The translations under genes were made by a program, and so were the position numbers. DNA of 64,000 nucleotides, taken from Pseudomonadota bacterium. Its GTDB lineage: Bacteria; Myxococcota_A; Polyangia; Polyangiales; Polyangiaceae. Every line of letters starts with the position of its first letter. Positions within the stretch are counted from its first letter, which is position 1. Under the pieces are notes generated by a model. The model worked only from the letters and a program-made list of their open reading frames with translations. It was not told the DNA's origin and did not search any database. The stretch lies in NCBI GenBank assembly GCA_023398955.1, contig JAEWRL010000185.1, forward strand, positions 1 through 64,000. The letters run 5' to 3'. Shown piece after piece: positions 16,484 to 25,744 of the stretch.

Positions 16484-17240
16484 AATCCAGCCCAAACCAG
16501 GACGAACCTTCGTGGCGGTCTTGGGCCATGTACAGCTCCTCGAGCGCGAGGACAGCGCAGCTTCCGTCCTGGGACAGCTGGGCGCTGCCGTGCGCACCCT
16601 CGACTTGTGGGACGACCCAGTAAACCTCGTTCATGACGACGACGAGGAACTCGGGATTCGGCCCCGGGCGCTTCTCTTCGAGGCACTGGACCGGCCAGAC
16701 CTGGCCGTCGCTGCCCTCCGAGCGGTCCGCAAGGAGGCATTCTTCGACAATGTCGGTGCCATCATCGCCGTCACCACCGGTCAGGTGGCCCGCGTCGAAC
16801 CCTCGAGTGGCTTTGACGATTTCGTATTGCATCCATACGTTCCCGAGGAACTTTACGCGCGAATTCGAGCCCTGGAGTGGCGACGCAGCGAGTTTGCCAC
16901 CGAGGAGCGCCACAAGGTTGGCGGGCTGGTCGTTGACAGGGCCGGTCACGAAGTCTCGGTGAACGGCCGCGCCGTTCAGCTCACCGCCAAGGAGTTCGCA
17001 CTCCTCGCCTACCTGTGCGAGCGGCGCGGGAAGGTGCTCTCCCGTGATCACCTGCTCGCTCGCGTGTGGGGCAATCGCTACGAAGGGGGCCCGCGCACAG
17101 TGGACATCCACGTTCGCCGACTTCGCGCCAAGCTCGGCGATGCCCTTCCCCTGGAAACGCTGCGTGGTTCAGGGTACAAGCTCCGGGCGCCCGGCCCCAG
17201 CGAGGAAGAGGACTCGGAGGGAGCTGGCGAAGAAGTCTGA
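16464..17240 (+). CDS. OmpR-type winged-helix regulator with degenerate receiver
   Basis: About 258 residues. The C-terminal 100 residues are a clear OmpR/PhoB winged helix: GRAVQLTAKEFALLAYL, RGKVLSRDHLLARVWG, RTVDIHVRRLRAKL and LETLRGSGYKL. The N-terminal half has receiver-like length and secondary structure, but the acidic pocket is absent and the segment where the phosphoacceptor should lie reads PRALLFEAL, with no Asp. It is therefore probably phosphorylation-independent. The GTG at 16464 overlaps the tldD end; a TTG at 16461 and a GTG at 16512 are also possible. It ends 6 bp before pdxA, so it is cotranscribed with tldD and pdxA. No histidine kinase is adjacent. Confidence 0.85.
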   Translation: MERRSVEIQPKPGRTFVAVLGHVQLLEREDSAASVLGQLGAAVRTLDLWDDPVNLVHDDDEELGIRPRALLFEALDRPDLAVAALRAVRKEAFFDNVGAIIAVTTGQVARVEPSSGFDDFVLHPYVPEELYARIRALEWRRSEFATEERHKVGGLVVDRAGHEVSVNGRAVQLTAKEFALLAYLCERRGKVLSRDHLLARVWGNRYEGGPRTVDIHVRRLRAKLGDALPLETLRGSGYKLRAPGPSEEEDSEGAGEEV

Positions 17241-17246
17241 GGCTCC

Positions 17247-18245
17247 ATGATAGTCATTTCCACCGGCTGCCCCTCGAGCATCGGTCCCGAGGTAGCGGTG
17301 GCGGCGGCCGCGCGCGCACGTAGCTCACGCTGCGTGCTGGTTGGCGACACGAACACCCTTCGTCGCGCGGCGGCACTCGTCGGGGTCCTACCGAGCCGCC
17401 TTGTTGCTTTCGAAGGCACCCAGCCTGGCCGGGGCACCATCGCCACCATGCAGGCGGGCCCCCGACTCACCCGCGCGGACAACAAGCCTGGCAAGCCGAG
17501 CGCCGTATCGGGCAGAGCCCAGCTCGAGTACATCAACGCCGCATTCGAACTCGTACGCGCCACTCCGGGGTCGGCTTTGGCGACCGCTCCGGTGAGTAAG
17601 TCGGTGATCGCAAGCTCTGGATATCCGGGAGCGGAGGGGTTCCTGGGTCACACCGAATGGCTGCAGGCGCTGGACGGCGCGAAGACGAGCGTCATGTGCT
17701 TCGCGGCCCCTAAGCTCGTCACGAGTCTGGCAACCACCCACGTGCCGATGGTGGACGTGCCGCGTCGGGTGACGGCTCGAGCCGTCACGGAAGCCGCCGT
17801 TCGGCTCGTCGAGTTGCTTCAGGCGCTCGGCAAACCAAGGCCGCACGTCGCCGTGTGCGCCCTGAATCCGCACGCCGGTGAGAGCGAGCTACTCGGCAGA
17901 GAAGAGGCGCGAGCCATCGTACCCGGAGTTGAAAAGGCCCGCTTCCGCTGCGGCCCCGACGTCACACTGAGTGGCCCAATCGGCGCAGAAACAGCCTTTC
18001 GGAAAGCCTACGCCGGAGCGTACGACGGGGTGGTGGCGCTCTATCACGACCAGGCTACCGTCCCCATGAAGCTCGTCGCCTTCGGCGAGGCCGTGAACGT
18101 CACGATGGGGTTATCAATCGTCCGAACCAGCGTCGATCACGGCACCGGCTACGATATTGCGTGGAAGGGCATCGCAGATGCTCGTGGCATGCTCGCAGCG
18201 ATTCGGCTGGCAGAGCGCCTCGCTCGTCACGGTCGCTCTCGCTGA
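17247..18245 (+). CDS. pdxA: 4-hydroxythreonine-4-phosphate dehydrogenase PdxA
   Basis: A 332-residue protein of the PdxA family, which oxidises 4-phosphooxy-threonine in DXP-dependent pyridoxal phosphate synthesis. It starts with ISTGCPSSIGPEV, a variant of the GDPAGIGPE signature. The metal-binding His residues fall in GHTEW, ALNPHAGES and LYHDQATVP. The C terminus has VRTSVDHGTGYDIAWKG, the conserved substrate block. The length is normal. It follows the winged-helix regulator by 6 bp and precedes the methylase gene by 11 bp, whose ribosome binding site overlaps the pdxA stop, so these genes form an operon. Confidence 0.92.
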   Translation: MIVISTGCPSSIGPEVAVAAAARARSSRCVLVGDTNTLRRAAALVGVLPSRLVAFEGTQPGRGTIATMQAGPRLTRADNKPGKPSAVSGRAQLEYINAAFELVRATPGSALATAPVSKSVIASSGYPGAEGFLGHTEWLQALDGAKTSVMCFAAPKLVTSLATTHVPMVDVPRRVTARAVTEAAVRLVELLQALGKPRPHVAVCALNPHAGESELLGREEARAIVPGVEKARFRCGPDVTLSGPIGAETAFRKAYAGAYDGVVALYHDQATVPMKLVAFGEAVNVTMGLSIVRTSVDHGTGYDIAWKGIADARGMLAAIRLAERLARHGRSR

Positions 18246-18256
18246 GGGGTACGGCG

Positions 18257-20344
18257 TTGTCGGACGGTCCCAGCCGCCGTACGAAGTCACTGAGCCGCGC
18301 CGCCACGGAGAGTCTCAACGCGGAGCTCGAATCTCTCGGCCATGACGCGCTCGACCCTCACGGCGCGCTGTCGGACGCCTACGACCGGGCGGCGCTGCGG
18401 GTCCTTCAAACAGCAGCGCGGCGACTCACCGTGGCCCACGGGATGCCCACGGAAGCACTCGCGGACGCCCTGCTATTCCGCCTCCACGCCGGGGCACGAG
18501 CCGCCTCGTCACGCTCCAAGCCCGCGGACGAGAGCCCAACCATTACCCTCGTGGACGCGGCGGTCGATGCCGTCGGGACGACCCGCGCTCTTGGCCTGGT
18601 CTGCGAGCTTCTACGACTCCATCACGTGGAGCAATCGGGTAGCATCTACTACGCCGTCCGCTCCCACAGACGCAAGGATACCGGCACCTACTATACGCCT
18701 CGCGAAATAGCACGCGCGGTGGTGGAGCGCGCGATGGAGCAGCTGACGGCGCTCCCCAAGCCACCGGAACAATGGCTCGTGTGTGACCCAGCGCTCGGGG
18801 CGGGAGCGTTTCTTCTGGAGTTCAGCGAAGCGCTGCTGGCCCATTGGGAACGCGGGGCCGTGGCGAGTGCCTCTGAGAGCGCGCGCCGACGGCGCGTCAT
18901 CGTCACCGACGTCCTTCATGGGGTGGACCGGGATCCATTGGCAGTTGCCGTTTCCGAACTCACCCTGTGGTGGTTCATCGCGGTGCCAACCGTTTCGCCC
19001 CGCAGTGCGTCCCTGAACCTCCGCGTCGGCGACTCGCTCACGGGCACCGTAATGGGAGCAGCTCCGCAGGGGCCGCCAACTCGGCGACGCGACGACGAAC
19101 GGCCCCCACGGGTCCATCCAGAGCTCGTGTTCCAGCACGATGACCGCCCTAGAGATGTCCCCGATCTGTGCTGGGGTCAGGCATTCCCGCGCGTCTTCGC
19201 TGCTGCTGGGTTCGATCTCGTCCTTGGTAATCCCCCATGGGTCGCCTATGCTGGTCGTGCTGCACGTCCACTTGCTGCCACGCGCCGGAAACTCTTCCGA
19301 GATCGCTTCAATGCGTGGCGAGGCTACCCGACGCTGCATGGCCTCTTCGTGGAACGAGCGGCGCAGCTGGCACCATGCGGGATCGTTGCACTACTGCTCC
19401 CGAGTCCAGTCGCGGATCTCGACGGGTATCGGGCAGTTCGCCGTGTGCTCTGCGAGGGCCACGGTCCTGTGGAACCTCTGCTGGAGTTCGGCCAAGACGC
19501 GTTCCGAGGGGTCGTCCAGCCCTGCTTCGCTCTCATCGCGAAGCCCGCGGCGGCTCGACCGGTGGAAAGCTCTCGCGACCCCAGCGCCAGCTGGCAGCTC
19601 GAAGAACGCACGCGGTGCGCCCACGACGCGCGCCAGGTGTCCATCCCAGGCATCATGGGGCGCCTGCTGACCTTCCCCAGGTTTCCCGCTCCGACATTCC
19701 GAGAGTTCGGCTTCCAGAGCAATCGCACGGCCACTCTCGAGCTCCTCAGCCGAACGGGCCCCAACGAGCGGTGTCGCTATCCGCTCCTCGAGGGACGCGA
19801 CGTCCACGAGTTCTATGAAGGCGAGCCGCGTCTGTACCTCGACGACAATCCGGAACGCTTGAAGCGGGCCGGGTGTCGGCTTCGTCCTCGTGAGGAGTAC
19901 CAGAGCGTCGGCTTCGTCGTCCGCCAAACCGCCCGAGTTCCAGTGGCGGCCCTTCACAAGGGGCATCCCTTCAGAAACTCTCTGCTGGCAGGCTTTCCGC
20001 CGCCTGAAATTCCGCCGGAGCTCCTGGTTGGGCTCCTCAATAGCTCGCTCTACCGGGCGCTCCACCTCGCTCTGCGGCGAGATGCTCGCCAAGCCGTGTT
20101 CCCGCAAGTCAAGATCGCGCACCTGCGAGATCTTCCTGCGCCTCCAACCTGGGGCGCGGCCACGCAACGGGTAGCCGCGCTGTCCCTGCGGCTCTCGCTC
20201 GAAGGTGTCGATGCAGAGGGCCGTCGTGCGCTCGACGCTGCAGTATTCGACGCATTCACCGCAAGCGAGACGGAGCGACACGAGGTCCTGGCCTTTTTGG
20301 CCGATCGGGACACAGCGCGCGACAGGCGCTCTTCCCACCCCTGA
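18257..20344 (+). CDS. N6-adenine DNA methylase, Eco57I/TaqI-like
   Basis: A 695-residue protein. After an N-terminal helical region and YYTPREIA near residue 145, the SAM-binding motif I is CDPALGAGAFLLEF near 177 and catalytic motif IV is NPPW at 325, marking a gamma-class N6-adenine methylase. The C-terminal third has TaqI/Eco57I-type target-recognition features: LLEGRDVHEFY, LLVGLLNSSLYRALHLAL and FPQVKIAHLRDLPAP. The start is a TTG with GAGGGG 7 bases upstream overlapping the pdxA stop; an earlier in-frame start at 18161 lies inside pdxA. No PD-(D/E)XK endonuclease domain is obvious and no restriction gene is adjacent, so it may be a solitary methylase. A degraded type IIG enzyme is the alternative. 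Confidence 0.87.
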   Translation: MSDGPSRRTKSLSRAATESLNAELESLGHDALDPHGALSDAYDRAALRVLQTAARRLTVAHGMPTEALADALLFRLHAGARAASSRSKPADESPTITLVDAAVDAVGTTRALGLVCELLRLHHVEQSGSIYYAVRSHRRKDTGTYYTPREIARAVVERAMEQLTALPKPPEQWLVCDPALGAGAFLLEFSEALLAHWERGAVASASESARRRRVIVTDVLHGVDRDPLAVAVSELTLWWFIAVPTVSPRSASLNLRVGDSLTGTVMGAAPQGPPTRRRDDERPPRVHPELVFQHDDRPRDVPDLCWGQAFPRVFAAAGFDLVLGNPPWVAYAGRAARPLAATRRKLFRDRFNAWRGYPTLHGLFVERAAQLAPCGIVALLLPSPVADLDGYRAVRRVLCEGHGPVEPLLEFGQDAFRGVVQPCFALIAKPAAARPVESSRDPSASWQLEERTRCAHDARQVSIPGIMGRLLTFPRFPAPTFREFGFQSNRTATLELLSRTGPNERCRYPLLEGRDVHEFYEGEPRLYLDDNPERLKRAGCRLRPREEYQSVGFVVRQTARVPVAALHKGHPFRNSLLAGFPPPEIPPELLVGLLNSSLYRALHLALRRDARQAVFPQVKIAHLRDLPAPPTWGAATQRVAALSLRLSLEGVDAEGRRALDAAVFDAFTASETERHEVLAFLADRDTARDRRSSHP

Positions 20345-20574
20345 TGACGTTCTCTTCCTGGCGGAAACGACAGATCGGTGATCTCCCTTCCCTCTCCGTG
20401 GTGCTCCCCCCCACTCCAGGCTCGCCCGCTCTCGGCGGCAGCGTGCTCGGCTGCCAGATTGGGATGCAGCGCTCCAGCGGAGCGTCATCGACGGCGCTGC
20501 CAGCGCGGTGCTACCCTCTCCTCAGCGCTCGGGCCGACACACTATCCTGGCGCCGCCCACGTGAGAACGACTCC

Positions 20575-21720
20575 ATGACACGTTCAGATGCAGCCGAGGC
20601 GTCGGCAACTCGCCAGCGGCCACGCCTGCCTCCTCGCGCCATTCGGTATGGGGAGTTCCGCGTCCGAAGATCCCGCCACAGCGGGGAACTACTCGTAGAC
20701 CGCTATGAAATCGTGGGGCTGCTGGACCAGGGCGGCATGTGCGACGTGTATCTGGCCATCGACACGGTGAGCGACCAACCCGTAGCGATCAAACGCCTTC
20801 GCGCGCACCTGGCGAGAGATCCCGATGTTCGCCGCGGGTTTTTGAACGAGGCTCGGACGAGCATGGCAGCGACGCACCCAAACGTGATCAAAGTCCTTGG
20901 GTTCGAGACACCTGCGGATAGTCAGCCGTTCATGGTCATGGAGGCTCTGAGCGGTGAGCCCTTGTCCCAGCACCTGCGTCGTGAAACCGTGATGCCCGAG
21001 AGCATGGTGGTGCGGCTGGCGGTTCAGCTCGCATCCGCCCTGGCACGAGCGCACGCTGTTGGGATCGTCCACCGCGATGTGAAGCCAGGTAACCTCCTGC
21101 TGGTGGGGGAGCAGGGGGCGCCGCACACCGTCAAGGTGATTGACTTCGGGTTGGCTCATCGCACCTCGGAGGATGCGGCGCGTCCCACGGGTGGGAACTG
21201 GGTAGCGGGAACAGCGCAGTACATGGCGCCCGAGCAGATCTGTGCCGACGAGGTCGACGCCCGGACGGACATCTATGCCTTTGGAGTTGTTCTGTTCCGC
21301 TGCGTGACGGGTCACCTCCCATTCGACTTGGAGCCAGGTGCAGACCTCCTTGGGCACCAACTCTTCTCCCCAGCACCACCACCTTCATGGCTGATCGATG
21401 GGCTGGATCCACGCCTCGAGCAGGTCATCTTGCGGTGCATGCGCAAGCATCCCGGGAATCGCTATCAATCGATGGACGACGTCTTCGAAGACTTGGACGC
21501 CATCGCCGCCACCCTCGGCGCGCCTGACGATGCCCCACTGCGAGAGCTCCCACTGAAGAGCAGTCCGGACCTGTACAAACCCCGGAACCCGAAGGGGAGG
21601 GACGCCGCCGAAATCCTCGCCGAGCAGTTTGGGACGGACCCGCCACCGCCGCCCTCTTCGCGAATCGCAGCGGAGGGGCTGGGTTTCAAACCCAGAGCCA
21701 CGACGCCAAGCGGGTCCTGA
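20575..21720 (+). CDS. Hanks-type Ser/Thr protein kinase, soluble
   Basis: A 381-residue protein. The kinase domain covers about residues 40-320: DRYEIVGLLDQGGMCDVYLA, with Gln where the first loop Gly of GxGxxG usually is, then Lys in QPVAIKRLRA, catalytic HRDVKPGNLL, DFGLA, GTAQYMAPEQ and ARTDIYAFGVVLF. All catalytic residues are present. The Pro-rich C terminus (DPPPPPSSR) has no membrane helix or sensor domain, so the protein is probably cytoplasmic. The start at 20575 is the first ATG before the domain; the open frame extends upstream to 20344 without recognisable sequence. It lies 230 bp after the methylase gene and may have its own promoter. Confidence 0.93.
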   Translation: MTRSDAAEASATRQRPRLPPRAIRYGEFRVRRSRHSGELLVDRYEIVGLLDQGGMCDVYLAIDTVSDQPVAIKRLRAHLARDPDVRRGFLNEARTSMAATHPNVIKVLGFETPADSQPFMVMEALSGEPLSQHLRRETVMPESMVVRLAVQLASALARAHAVGIVHRDVKPGNLLLVGEQGAPHTVKVIDFGLAHRTSEDAARPTGGNWVAGTAQYMAPEQICADEVDARTDIYAFGVVLFRCVTGHLPFDLEPGADLLGHQLFSPAPPPSWLIDGLDPRLEQVILRCMRKHPGNRYQSMDDVFEDLDAIAATLGAPDDAPLRELPLKSSPDLYKPRNPKGRDAAEILAEQFGTDPPPPPSSRIAAEGLGFKPRATTPSGS

Positions 21721-21812
21721 ATCGCTGAGCGCACGTCGGAGTATCGCGTTTGCCCATCGAACGACGGACGAAACGGATTGCATTCTCGCTGTAGACTCAC
21801 TACCGTCGGGCC

Positions 21813-22847
21813 TTGGCTACTCGCGACGGTATCGTATTCGCATCGACCCAGCCAAGAACGACGGGGGCATGGCCCTTTCGGGTCGCTGTACTGGCGGGAG
21901 CCGTGACCGCCGCGGCGCTAGTCCCGGGCCTTGCTCGCGCTCAAGATGGCGCTCTGGTGGAGGCGTCGACGACTGAGGAAGCGTCCATTGCTCCGCCTTC
22001 GACAGCCGACTGCTTGCCGAAGTGTCGCAGCACGTACACTTGCGTCGAGGGCGCCTGCGTGAGTCGGTGCAACCCACCGTGCGGAGAGGGAGAACAGTGC
22101 ACGGCAGCGGGGGAGTGCGAGCTCCGCGAGCCCGTGCCAACGCCGTCCACGGTTGTCGACGCCCCGCGCGAGGAGGTAGCCCTCACGCCCGAACGCAGCG
22201 GTTTCGTGGCCATACCGCGCGTCGCTTTCCTTGTGAGCGGCGCAGGCGACTTGCACCACGATTTCGACTGCTCTCCCGGCGCAGGCTGTGCTTCCGATGC
22301 CTCTGCTTTCGAATTCGACGATCAGTCGCTGTTGATGCTGGAGGTGAGTGTCCTCTATCAACTCTTGAGTGAGCTCAGGCTCGGGCTGGGCGCCCTCGTC
22401 GTCCCGTCGAAGCGTGTTGAGCTCTCGGGGGGCGTGGATGACTCGCGGATGGGAACCGAGCTCTCCCCCTTGCTAGTAGCTGAAGGGGTGTTCGGCTCCG
22501 AGCTTGCTGGTGTGGTACGGGGTTTTGCTGGCCTCAATCTGCTCTTCCCTAACGGCGCGTTGGAGAACGCCTCCGACGAGCTGGATGCGATGTGCGGTGG
22601 GCTCCGGGAGGCGCCAGGCGTCTCCTGCGAGCTCCATTCTGGCCCCTTTCTTGGATGGACCGCAGGTGTTGGGATCGGGCTTCTCCGAGAACTGAACGCT
22701 TTCGGCGTCCGCGCGGATCTGGTACTCCAGTATGCTGCGACTCCAGGACCGTCGTTCGAGGCCTCCGACGCGGCCGGCGAGAGCGTTCGTGAGGCGCTAT
22801 CGCTTTCCGGCACCCGGTTTTGGCTCGGCGGTGGCGTGGAGTTTTAG
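21813..22847 (+). CDS. Secreted Cys-rich/outer-membrane protein of unknown function
   Basis: A 344-residue protein beginning at TTG; no ATG or GTG precedes the signal peptide in frame. The signal peptide (about 1-43) ends GLARA. A Cys-rich segment follows, CLPKCRSTYTCVEGACVSRC then CGEGEQC, a pattern found in many myxobacterial secreted proteins. The remaining 220 residues alternate short hydrophobic and polar strands (FVAIPRVAFLVSG, LRLGLGALVVPS, FWLGGGVEF), fitting an outer-membrane beta-barrel ending in Phe. I do not recognise a named family. It precedes the Omp85-like gene by 21 bp, so the two are probably cotranscribed. Confidence 0.75.
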   Translation: MATRDGIVFASTQPRTTGAWPFRVAVLAGAVTAAALVPGLARAQDGALVEASTTEEASIAPPSTADCLPKCRSTYTCVEGACVSRCNPPCGEGEQCTAAGECELREPVPTPSTVVDAPREEVALTPERSGFVAIPRVAFLVSGAGDLHHDFDCSPGAGCASDASAFEFDDQSLLMLEVSVLYQLLSELRLGLGALVVPSKRVELSGGVDDSRMGTELSPLLVAEGVFGSELAGVVRGFAGLNLLFPNGALENASDELDAMCGGLREAPGVSCELHSGPFLGWTAGVGIGLLRELNAFGVRADLVLQYAATPGPSFEASDAAGESVREALSLSGTRFWLGGGVEF

Positions 22848-22868
22848 GGTTCCCGCTCCCGAGGAGCG

Positions 22869-24239
22869 ATGGGTGATCTTCCTGCCTCGTACAGAGCCAC
22901 TGATCAAGTGCTAGAATCTGCACAACGGTGCGTTACTCGGTTGTCGTCTGCCCTCTCACACTCCCAGCGACAGAGGATTGCGGGTCTGGTCCTCGCCGCG
23001 ACCACACTGGAAGCCGGGCTCACCCGTGCAGCAGAGCCAGCGGCAAATCAGGCTGAAGACCGCTTCGAGTCGGCGGTCATTCCGGCACTCGCCGGCGACA
23101 CGGATGTGGGGCTCAAGTTTGGAGGCGTGGGTCAGCTCGCTCGCTTCGAAGATGGTCTGCGCCCCTACGCATGGCGCGCTCAAGCGCTCATTCTGCTCAG
23201 CGTGCTAGATGAGCCGACGGGCTTTGCATACCCCTACCGCGAGGTGTTCGCCTGGTTCGACGAGCCGCACCTGGGGTGGAGCTGGCTCCGATTAGTCCTC
23301 GCCGCCTCGTACTTTCGCACGACGAATCTTGGTTACTACGGGATCGGGAACGATCTGGAGGTGGCCAGGCCGTGGGAAGCGTTCGATGAAAAGTCTGAAG
23401 GGTACGCACTGGCGCGCCACTTCTACCAGTACGACGGCACTTCGGTCTTCGCGCAGGGCGCCGCGCTGTTCACGCTGGCCCCCAACTGGGTCGCCTATGC
23501 CGGGGTCAAGCTCGACCATAGCGACGTGGATCCCTACGACGGCACGCTGCTCGACCAACACCGAGCCGCCGGCCCGGTCCGAGGCGAGGAACTGCACGGC
23601 GTGGGAGTCTCTACGCGCCTCATTCAGAGTTGGGGCATCGTGTTCGATACGCGTGATCACGAAACTGTCACGACGGAAGGGCTATGGCACGAGCTCGGGT
23701 TCCGCGGCTCCCCCGCCTTCTTCGACGCCGAACCCTATATGGGGATGACTCTCGTACTGCGTGGCTATGCCTCGCTGATGGGGGAGCAGCTGTCGGTGGG
23801 GAGCCGCGCCGTGCTAGATGCCGTCAGTCGACGTGCGCCGTTGAGCGAGCTGGGCCGGTTCGGCAGCTTGGAATCCCGCCCCGGACCGGCGGGTGCCCAG
23901 GGTATCCGCGGCGTCCCTCAAGGGCGCCTGCATGGTCGCACGAAGTTCATCGGGAACGTGGAGGCTCGCTCCCTGGTACTGCCGTTCTCGTTGCTCGGGG
24001 AGCACGCGGTGCTCGGAGCCGCGGCCTTCTTCGACTTCGGGCGCGTGTGGAGTGGTACCTTCGAATCGGATGTTTCCCTCGACGGGGACGGCTTGGGTCT
24101 TCATTGGGGCAGTGGGGTCGGCCCACGGCTACGCTACGGCGACACTCTGCTGCTTCGCTGCGACGTCGCGTACGCTCCCCTCGGCGCCGAGCTGGGCAGC
24201 GCGCCCGCTGTCTACGTGGATATCGTACATGTGCTCTGA
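22869..24239 (+). CDS. Omp85/BamA-like surface antigen barrel protein
   Basis: A 456-residue protein with GAGGAG just before the ATG, very close to it; the GTG at 22908 is an alternative start. A hydrophobic segment IAGLVLAATTLEAGL looks like a signal peptide. The body has amphipathic strands typical of a barrel. The C-terminal block AAAFFDFGRVW, then GLHWGSGVGPRLRYGD and LLRCDVAYAPLG resembles the last strands of the bacterial surface antigen (Omp85 C-terminal) domain, including the GxGxRLRY pattern. No POTRA repeats are evident, so this is a POTRA-less or patatin-like-type Omp85 relative. Substrate is unknown. It is likely in one transcript with the preceding secreted protein. Confidence 0.7.
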   Translation: MGDLPASYRATDQVLESAQRCVTRLSSALSHSQRQRIAGLVLAATTLEAGLTRAAEPAANQAEDRFESAVIPALAGDTDVGLKFGGVGQLARFEDGLRPYAWRAQALILLSVLDEPTGFAYPYREVFAWFDEPHLGWSWLRLVLAASYFRTTNLGYYGIGNDLEVARPWEAFDEKSEGYALARHFYQYDGTSVFAQGAALFTLAPNWVAYAGVKLDHSDVDPYDGTLLDQHRAAGPVRGEELHGVGVSTRLIQSWGIVFDTRDHETVTTEGLWHELGFRGSPAFFDAEPYMGMTLVLRGYASLMGEQLSVGSRAVLDAVSRRAPLSELGRFGSLESRPGPAGAQGIRGVPQGRLHGRTKFIGNVEARSLVLPFSLLGEHAVLGAAAFFDFGRVWSGTFESDVSLDGDGLGLHWGSGVGPRLRYGDTLLLRCDVAYAPLGAELGSAPAVYVDIVHVL

Positions 24240-24443
24240 CTCGGAGAATTCGCTCAGGTCGCGCTCTACTTCATGCCTCGCGTCGCCAAGTTGCGGCACT
24301 GGGTACTCAAGTGACTGACCAGCTCGTGCAGACTCGTGGCATCCATGGCAAGTTGTCCGACGGGACTTAGAACTCGTGGTAACCTGGTGTTGGCGCGGCT
24401 TTGACGCCACTCGCACCGTACAAGCAGGGAAAGGCCACAGGCA

Positions 24444-25682
24444 ATGCGCATTCTACTCAGCACCCCCTTCCTAAGCGTTGGGCTAATCCTGGCCATGTCG
24501 GGCTGCGGCTCCGATGACGGCGACGATTCTGTGACAGCCAGAGGAACGGGCGGTCTCATCGACCTCGACGACCGAGACGGCGGGGCTGCTGACGGCAGCG
24601 GTGGCAATGGCAACCTGGATGGCGGCTTCATCGAGAAGAGCGACCAGGAAGTGGACGAGTTGGAGAACGCCGCCTGCACGGGCTGGAGCGCCGAGCCAGA
24701 GTCTATCCCGGCGCTCCTCATGATGGTCATCGACACGAGTGCGTCGATGGACAGCAACGCTCCGGACTCGCAAGCCAGCAAGTGGTCGATCACCGCTCAA
24801 GCCCTGAACGAGGCCATCGCTGCGATCCCGGAGAGCACCCCGTTAGGACTCATGTTCTACCCGAACGAGGGCCTGTACCGGGCGACGACCCCGGCTGAGA
24901 TCACCCAGTGCGTCGATGTGAGCAGCCTGGTTCCAGTCGCGCCGAATCAGCAGGAGGCGCTTTACTCGGCTATCGGGCAAGTCGACCCGAATGGGTGCAC
25001 ACCAACTCATGGCGCGTTCATGTATGCCCTCGAGCATGGTCTGCGGGCCACCAGCTACCCCGGCGACAAGTACATTCTCCTCATTACGGATGGACAGCCC
25101 ACCCTGACCATCGACTGCATGGGTTCGTGCAATCCACGGGACCCCGTGGACGAGGAACCCATCATCGAAGCCATTGAAGCAGCGTTCACCGCGGATCGTA
25201 CACGCACGTTCGTCATTGGTTCGCCTGGCAGTGAAGAGAATGAAACGACAGGGGAAGACGTTCGAGCGTGGCTGTCTCACGCGGCAGTAGCCGGGGGGAC
25301 GGCCCCTGAGGTTTGCCAGGTGAACGGCCCGGAGGACTTCTGTCACTTCGACCTGAGCGTCGTCGAAGACTTCGGCCAAGGGCTTCGCGATGCCCTGGCA
25401 CGAATCACCGGCGCGATAGTTCAGTGTTCCTACGACATCCCACCGCCTCCCCCGGGTGAGACGGTAGATCCTCGAGCGGTGAATCTGATCGTCAGCCCCT
25501 CCGACGGTACGAATCTCCTGATGCTCCCGGCTGCAGACGGCAGTTGCACCGAGGGATGGTACTACGACGGCAACCGCGTGACGTTGTGCCCAGACACCTG
25601 CGCCCGCGTCCAGAGCGACTCCGGCGCGAGCCTGAAGCTGCTCTTCGGTTGCGCGACCGGAACGGACGATCCGATCACCTGA
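24444..25682 (+). CDS. VWA-domain lipoprotein
   Basis: A 412-residue protein. The signal peptide ends in the lipobox AMSGC, then a Gly/Asp-rich tether. A von Willebrand factor A domain starts at about residue 90 with the MIDAS motif MVIDTSASMDS (DxSxS); later elements include LLITDGQPTL with the conserved Asp. Cys residues beyond the domain (CSYDIPPPPPGE, GSCTEGWYYDG, LCPDTCARV) probably form disulfides. Such proteins bind ligands through a metal ion; the partner is unknown. It follows a 204-bp gap with no gene. Confidence 0.87.
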   Translation: MRILLSTPFLSVGLILAMSGCGSDDGDDSVTARGTGGLIDLDDRDGGAADGSGGNGNLDGGFIEKSDQEVDELENAACTGWSAEPESIPALLMMVIDTSASMDSNAPDSQASKWSITAQALNEAIAAIPESTPLGLMFYPNEGLYRATTPAEITQCVDVSSLVPVAPNQQEALYSAIGQVDPNGCTPTHGAFMYALEHGLRATSYPGDKYILLITDGQPTLTIDCMGSCNPRDPVDEEPIIEAIEAAFTADRTRTFVIGSPGSEENETTGEDVRAWLSHAAVAGGTAPEVCQVNGPEDFCHFDLSVVEDFGQGLRDALARITGAIVQCSYDIPPPPPGETVDPRAVNLIVSPSDGTNLLMLPAADGSCTEGWYYDGNRVTLCPDTCARVQSDSGASLKLLFGCATGTDDPIT

Positions 25683-25744
25683 GGCACGCGCGCCAACTCC
25701 GGGCTTGCGGGACCCCGCCGCAGTCGCTATCCCGCGAGCTCACT

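Noticed and set aside
15455..16597. 380-codon minus-strand open frame across tldD
   Set aside because: It is antisense to the conserved TldD catalytic region and shows no domain of its own.
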